Source: Saprospiraceae bacterium
GTDB lineage: Bacteria > Bacteroidota > Bacteroidia > Chitinophagales > Saprospiraceae
DNA length: 8,551 nt
Reading direction: 5' to 3'
Assembly (NCBI GenBank): GCA_020436955.1
Contig: JAGQWW010000097.1
Coordinates: 1-8,551, forward strand
Shown here: positions 5,012 through 8,551 of the stretch, one piece after another
Numbering within the stretch: the stretch's first letter is position 1
How the letters are laid out: the number at the start of each line of letters is the position of its first letter
Notes under the pieces: generated by a model
Told to the model about the DNA's origin: nothing
Seen by the model: only the letters and a program-made list of their open reading frames with translations
Databases searched by the model: none
Made by a program: the position numbers and the translations under genes

Positions 5012-7697
5012 AATAGGAATCTTTTTCGGTGGCCCATCCCGCGAGCGCGAAATCTCCTTTGCAGGAGGGCGTACCGTTTATGACAATCTAAATAAATCCC
5101 TTTTTGAACCTGTGCCCATCTTTATTGATGGTCAGGGTCATTTCATTCGTTTGGATTGGCAATATATTTATAAAGGTACGATCCGCGATTTTTATCCTCC
5201 GGTCGCTGCCTTACCACCGTCGCCCAACAACTTCCAGATTTATAGTGAAAGCCTTGGCACATTATCAGAAGCGGAATGGGATGCATTGATCGAAAAAGTT
5301 GGAAAAAGAATTCAACCGAATGAACTCCCTAAAATTATGGATTTCGCATTTCTGGCTCTCCATGGAGAGTTTGGGGAAGACGGGCAAATCCAGGGTTTGA
5401 TGGAAAGTTTGAAAATTCCGTATTCGGGTTCCGGCATCAGAGCCTGTTCCATTGGAATGGATAAGGTCTTTCAAAAAAGATTAATGTCAGCGGGAGGATT
5501 TGACAGCCCTGAAGTATTTCAGATAACACGCGCTGAATGGAAAAATGGAGCTGTAGATGCCTTTTTTGAAAGAGCCGGCAATGAAATTGGGTGGCCATTG
5601 GTAATCAGGCCTGCTAATCAGGGCTCTTCTATCGGTGTAGCCATTTTGGAAAAAGACGACATCACTAGTTTTGAAAAAGCAATCAACCGCGCTTTTTTCA
5701 TCGAAACCATCACTGCAGACTTTTGGAAAAATCTGGATCAAAATGAAAAGGTAGGTTACCTGCGTGGATTAACTGATATCAGAGACGGTTTGGGTTTCCC
5801 CCTTACCAACGGACAACATACCTTTTTCCACCCGGAAGAATTACTCCTTAGTTTGGATGAGCACTTCTCGAAAAAAGAGGATGCAGTGCTTTTGGAAGGT
5901 TTTTTAAGTGAGCAAAGGGTGCTCCTGGAATCTTTCATACAGGGGAAAGAATTTTCATGTATAGTGGTTCGATTGGAAGATGGTTCTGTCACAGCTTTGC
6001 CTCCCACGGAAATTGTAAAAGGTAAAGAGCTTTTTGACTATCGCTCCAAATACATGCCCGGACTTTCTAGAAAAGTCACCCCTATCGAATTGCCTGATGA
6101 TGCAATCCAGTCTATCCGCAAAGAATGTGTTCGTCTGTTCGATTATTTAGAATTCAACACCTACGCTCGAATCGATGGATTTTATGCTGAGAACGGGAAG
6201 ATATTTTTAAATGATCCTAATACCACTTCCGGTATGCTGCCCAGTTCTTTTTTCTTCCACCAGGCAGCAGAAATAGGGCTCAATCCTTCCCAGTTCCTGA
6301 CTTATATCATCCGAACCTCCTTGTGGGAAAGGATTAATACTTCCATGTCATTTCGCATTCGCTGGGAACAAACTTTGTCTACCCTGGACAATGCCCTTAT
6401 GGCTTTGCGCCAAAATAAACTGAATAGAAAAAAGATTGCCGTCATCATGGGAGGTTACTCCTTTGAGCGCCATATTTCTGTTGAAAGCGGTAGGAATATC
6501 TTTGAAAAACTCGCATCCAGCTCCAAATATGAACCCATACCGGTTTTTCTTTCCAAAAAGGGAGACGGACACGAGCTTTATCAAATGCCCATTAACCTTT
6601 TGTTGAAAGACAATGCAGATGATATTCGAGATAAAATCCTTGGATTTAAACATCACCCAATTGTTGAAGACATAAAGGAGGCTTGCACGCAGCTAACTGA
6701 AAAATATGCTTCCAATGATGTTGTATTTGAACCACAATTACTTTCCTACCAGGATTTGGCGGAAAAAGTAGATGGCGTGTTTATCGCCCTACATGGCAGA
6801 CCTGGAGAAGATGGGGAAGTACAGGCAAGACTCGAAGAGGTTGGCCTACCTTATAATGGTTCAAACCAGGATGCATCTCAAATTACCATCAATAAATTTG
6901 AGACGCTTAAGATCTTAAGAGCACACGGTTTTCCTACCGCCAACCAAATATTGGTCGATAAAGATAAGTTTCAAACGAATGGAAACACTTGCCTCGACGA
7001 GATAGAATCCGCTATAGCTTATCCGCTGATTGCCAAACCGGTGGACGATGGTTGTAGTTCTGCAGTTAAAATGATAAAAAACCGGGAACAACTGGCAGCT
7101 TTTCTACGGTTGATCTTCAGGGTAGACGATGTGACTGAAGAGCAAGACAGGGCCATCCTTTCCCTACATCCAAAAGAAGAATTTCCAGCCAAGGAAGCAG
7201 CTTTGATTGAATCATTGATTACGGCCAATGGTGCGATGAAGTTTTTGGAAATAACAGGAGGCATGCTAACCCATATTGATGAAAATAGGGAAATCACTTA
7301 CGAAGTGTTCGAACCATCTGAAGCTTTGGCATCCGGCGAGGTATTGTCTTTGGAAGAAAAATTTCTGGCAGGAGAAGGGCAAAATTTAACCCCTTCTCGC
7401 TTTTCCGACAATACTGCGGATTATACGTATATTGCTGCTCAGGTCAAAGGCGACCTGGAAAAAGCAGCACGTATTCTTGGCGTTACAGGTTATTGCAGAA
7501 TTGATGCATTCGTAAGAATATTCCCTGATAATAAGGCTGAAACCATCATCATTGAGGTCAACTCATTACCTGGAATGACGCCTGCAACCTGTATTTATCA
7601 TCAGGCTGCCATCAATGGTTACAAACCCTATCAATTTATTGATCAAATCCTGGAATTTGGCTTCCGGGACAAAACCACAAATATTCGTGTCGGGTAA
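5004..7697 (+). CDS. ddl: Tandem-fused D-alanine--D-alanine ligase, two ATP-grasp units in one chain
   Basis: Ddl joins two D-alanines with ATP in the cytoplasm, making the terminus of the peptidoglycan stem peptide. This 897-residue protein is over twice the usual 300-370 and contains two full copies. Unit 1 (about 3-445) has GGPSRE (Glu14), ALHG (118-121), MDK (152-154), IRP with Arg202, GSSIG (207-211), GKEF (Glu316), SKY (348-350), RID (389-391) and NDPNTTSGM (403-411). Unit 2 (about 473-890) has GGYSFE (Glu488), ALHG (595-598), INK (629-631), AKP with Lys678, GCSSA (683-687), EEKF (784-787), RID (832-834) and EVNSLPGMT (851-859). The shared endings FFHQAA and IYHQAA confirm duplication. 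Unit 1 has an extra stretch of about 70 residues after GSSIG (about 222-312). Each unit lacks some consensus residues, at different positions, so which one catalyses is open. No in-frame ATG exists; TTG 5004 is the best start after the stop at 4980, unless the nine-codon ATG frame has been split off by a frameshift. The gene overlaps the PASTA gene downstream. Confidence 0.9.
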   Translation: MIRIGIFFGGPSREREISFAGGRTVYDNLNKSLFEPVPIFIDGQGHFIRLDWQYIYKGTIRDFYPPVAALPPSPNNFQIYSESLGTLSEAEWDALIEKVGKRIQPNELPKIMDFAFLALHGEFGEDGQIQGLMESLKIPYSGSGIRACSIGMDKVFQKRLMSAGGFDSPEVFQITRAEWKNGAVDAFFERAGNEIGWPLVIRPANQGSSIGVAILEKDDITSFEKAINRAFFIETITADFWKNLDQNEKVGYLRGLTDIRDGLGFPLTNGQHTFFHPEELLLSLDEHFSKKEDAVLLEGFLSEQRVLLESFIQGKEFSCIVVRLEDGSVTALPPTEIVKGKELFDYRSKYMPGLSRKVTPIELPDDAIQSIRKECVRLFDYLEFNTYARIDGFYAENGKIFLNDPNTTSGMLPSSFFFHQAAEIGLNPSQFLTYIIRTSLWERINTSMSFRIRWEQTLSTLDNALMALRQNKLNRKKIAVIMGGYSFERHISVESGRNIFEKLASSSKYEPIPVFLSKKGDGHELYQMPINLLLKDNADDIRDKILGFKHHPIVEDIKEACTQLTEKYASNDVVFEPQLLSYQDLAEKVDGVFIALHGRPGEDGEVQARLEEVGLPYNGSNQDASQITINKFETLKILRAHGFPTANQILVDKDKFQTNGNTCLDEIESAIAYPLIAKPVDDGCSSAVKMIKNREQLAAFLRLIFRVDDVTEEQDRAILSLHPKEEFPAKEAALIESLITANGAMKFLEITGGMLTHIDENREITYEVFEPSEALASGEVLSLEEKFLAGEGQNLTPSRFSDNTADYTYIAAQVKGDLEKAARILGVTGYCRIDAFVRIFPDNKAETIIIEVNSLPGMTPATCIYHQAAINGYKPYQFIDQILEFGFRDKTTNIRVG

Positions 7698-8514
7698 AAT
7701 AAAAAATGGTCTAAAAGAAATCTGGTATTTTTTGTCAAGCATGTTTTTCCTGAAAAGCTTTGGCAAAATGATGCTATTCATCGTCTTGCTTTTCCTTGCC
7801 ATGTCCTGGTGGATGCGTTGCTACACCAACCATGGTGATGCCTATACAGTTGAGAATTATATGGACATGAAAGTGGACGATGCCATTAAAAAGATCGATA
7901 AAGGTGGTTTCCGATATGTGTTAACCGACTCCGTTTTTATTATCGATAAAGAACCGGGTATTGTTCTGGATCAGAATCCGAAACTAGGTGAACAAGTAAA
8001 GGAAGGCAGAAGGATTTATTTGACTATCTCAAAAAGCAATCCTGATGAGGTTTCATTGCCTTCTTTGGTAGGAAATTATGATTACGAACAATACGTCAAA
8101 AAACTCAAACTACTTAACCTGCGAGCCACGGTAAAAGAGCAGGTGTTCAGCAATAAATTAGAACCCAACTCCATCCTTTACATGTATTACGGTGACGAAA
8201 AAATCACCCAATCTGATATCAATGATGGAGTAAAAATACCTATGGGAGCTGTATTGGAATTTGTAGTCACCACCCGTACAGGTGGAAAAGTAGAAATACC
8301 AAACCTGATATGTAAAACCTATTCAGAGGCCGAATTCCTTATTACCGCTTCAGGGCTCAAGCTAGGCGCAGTTTCCGGTGTCCCCGGCTCTGATGATTTG
8401 GACAATACTTATGTTACTTCCCAGTTTCCTGACTTTGTAGCCGACGCCATGGTACCATTGGGAAGCACAGTGGATTTGACCCTCTCTGAGACCAGGCCAA
8501 CAGCATGTGACTAG
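7687..8514 (+). CDS. Single-pass membrane protein with three PASTA repeats
   Basis: About 275 residues from the preferred GTG start. A short cytoplasmic N-terminus (SGKIKNGLKEIWYFLSS) leads to one membrane helix (about 27-42, MMLFIVLLFLAMSWW), then TNHGDAYTVENY opens the extracytoplasmic part. Three PASTA repeats follow at about 54-115, 121-195 and 201-267, each with a DD/EQ/SEA-type helix and a closing segment such as GIVLDQNPKLGEQVKEG. PASTA domains of penicillin-binding proteins and Ser/Thr kinases bind beta-lactams or peptidoglycan; this protein has no kinase or transpeptidase domain, so a wall-sensing or scaffolding role is inference. In other Bacteroidota such genes commonly lie between ddl and rluD. 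Start choice: ATG 7741 would cut off FLSS, which relatives share as FLTS before the helix; ATG 7615 would overlap ddl by 83 nt; GTG 7687 overlaps by 11 nt and keeps the conserved part. It is probably translated from the same mRNA as ddl. The end, TACD then TAG, is complete. Confidence 0.85.
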   Translation: MSGKIKNGLKEIWYFLSSMFFLKSFGKMMLFIVLLFLAMSWWMRCYTNHGDAYTVENYMDMKVDDAIKKIDKGGFRYVLTDSVFIIDKEPGIVLDQNPKLGEQVKEGRRIYLTISKSNPDEVSLPSLVGNYDYEQYVKKLKLLNLRATVKEQVFSNKLEPNSILYMYYGDEKITQSDINDGVKIPMGAVLEFVVTTRTGGKVEIPNLICKTYSEAEFLITASGLKLGAVSGVPGSDDLDNTYVTSQFPDFVADAMVPLGSTVDLTLSETRPTACD

Positions 8515-8518
8515 GTGA

Positions 8519-8551
8519 TTTGGCTTTTGGCTTTTGGCTTTTGGCTTTTGG
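8519..8551. repeat. 7-bp tandem repeat (GGCTTTT), at least 4.7 copies, cut by the window end
   Basis: Perfect period-7 repeat beginning 5 nt after the PASTA stop codon and running to the last base, so the true copy number is unknown. Each unit contains TTTTGG, which resembles the TTTG of Bacteroidota promoters. A period of 7 is not a multiple of 3, so copy changes would shift a frame if translated, or alter spacing if regulatory. Ending inside a repeat also fits a contig break caused by assembly. Confidence 0.9.

Noticed and set aside
6348..6656. A 102-codon minus-strand frame inside the tandem ddl gene
   Set aside because: It is antisense to the linker and start of the second ligase unit, has no recognisable features and is explained as a shadow of the real frame.
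5004..7697. Considered whether the double ligase is two adjacent genes with a missed stop
   Set aside because: The frame is continuous through the linker near 6340-6420 with no stop, no frameshift and no clear internal start site with a ribosome binding sequence.

Overview
The window looks like a chromosomal segment of a Bacteroidota bacterium, probably a gliding, environmental lineage such as Saprospiria or Chitinophagia. The reasons are: a GldD lipoprotein, known only from this phylum; a DUF3857/transglutaminase-type protein; a large exported PIG-L deacetylase; starts with little or no Shine-Dalgarno sequence; and an exact TAnnTTTG -7 element. The lineage below phylum level is inference. 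There are no RNA genes, insertion sequences, phage genes or CRISPR arrays.

Layout. Positions 1-981 (+) hold the C-terminal half of a DUF3857/transglutaminase-like protein whose catalytic cysteine position is alanine. A 15-bp perfect hairpin (989-1024) separates it from a convergent minus-strand cluster. In the direction of transcription that cluster is gldD (4822-4232), ruvA (4221-3625, 10 nt after gldD) and, after a 79-nt gap, an 836-residue exported PIG-L deacetylase with a C-terminal ThuA/GATase1-like domain (3545-1035). A 181-nt divergent intergenic region (4823-5003) follows. The plus strand then carries an 897-residue protein made of two complete D-alanine--D-alanine ligase units in tandem (5004-7697), followed by an overlapping gene for a one-pass membrane protein with three PASTA repeats (7687-8514). 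The window ends inside a 7-bp tandem repeat (8519-8551).

How the genes fit together. The plus-strand pair is a cell-wall unit. The ligase makes the D-Ala-D-Ala end of peptidoglycan precursors, and PASTA domains in other proteins bind peptidoglycan or its fragments outside the membrane. The minus-strand genes mix gliding/type IX secretion (gldD), Holliday-junction processing (ruvA) and extracytoplasmic amide hydrolysis (PIG-L), so they are probably grouped by co-transcription and not by a shared pathway.

The standout is the tandem Ddl. Its two halves differ at different active-site positions. The N-half keeps the Ser/Tyr lid residues but has Asp for the metal-binding Glu. The C-half keeps the E-x-N metal site and PGMT motif but has lost the lid Ser and Tyr. 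This suggests subfunctionalised or mutually dependent active sites. No wholly new system is evident; most of the rest is recognisable Bacteroidota housekeeping and envelope biology.
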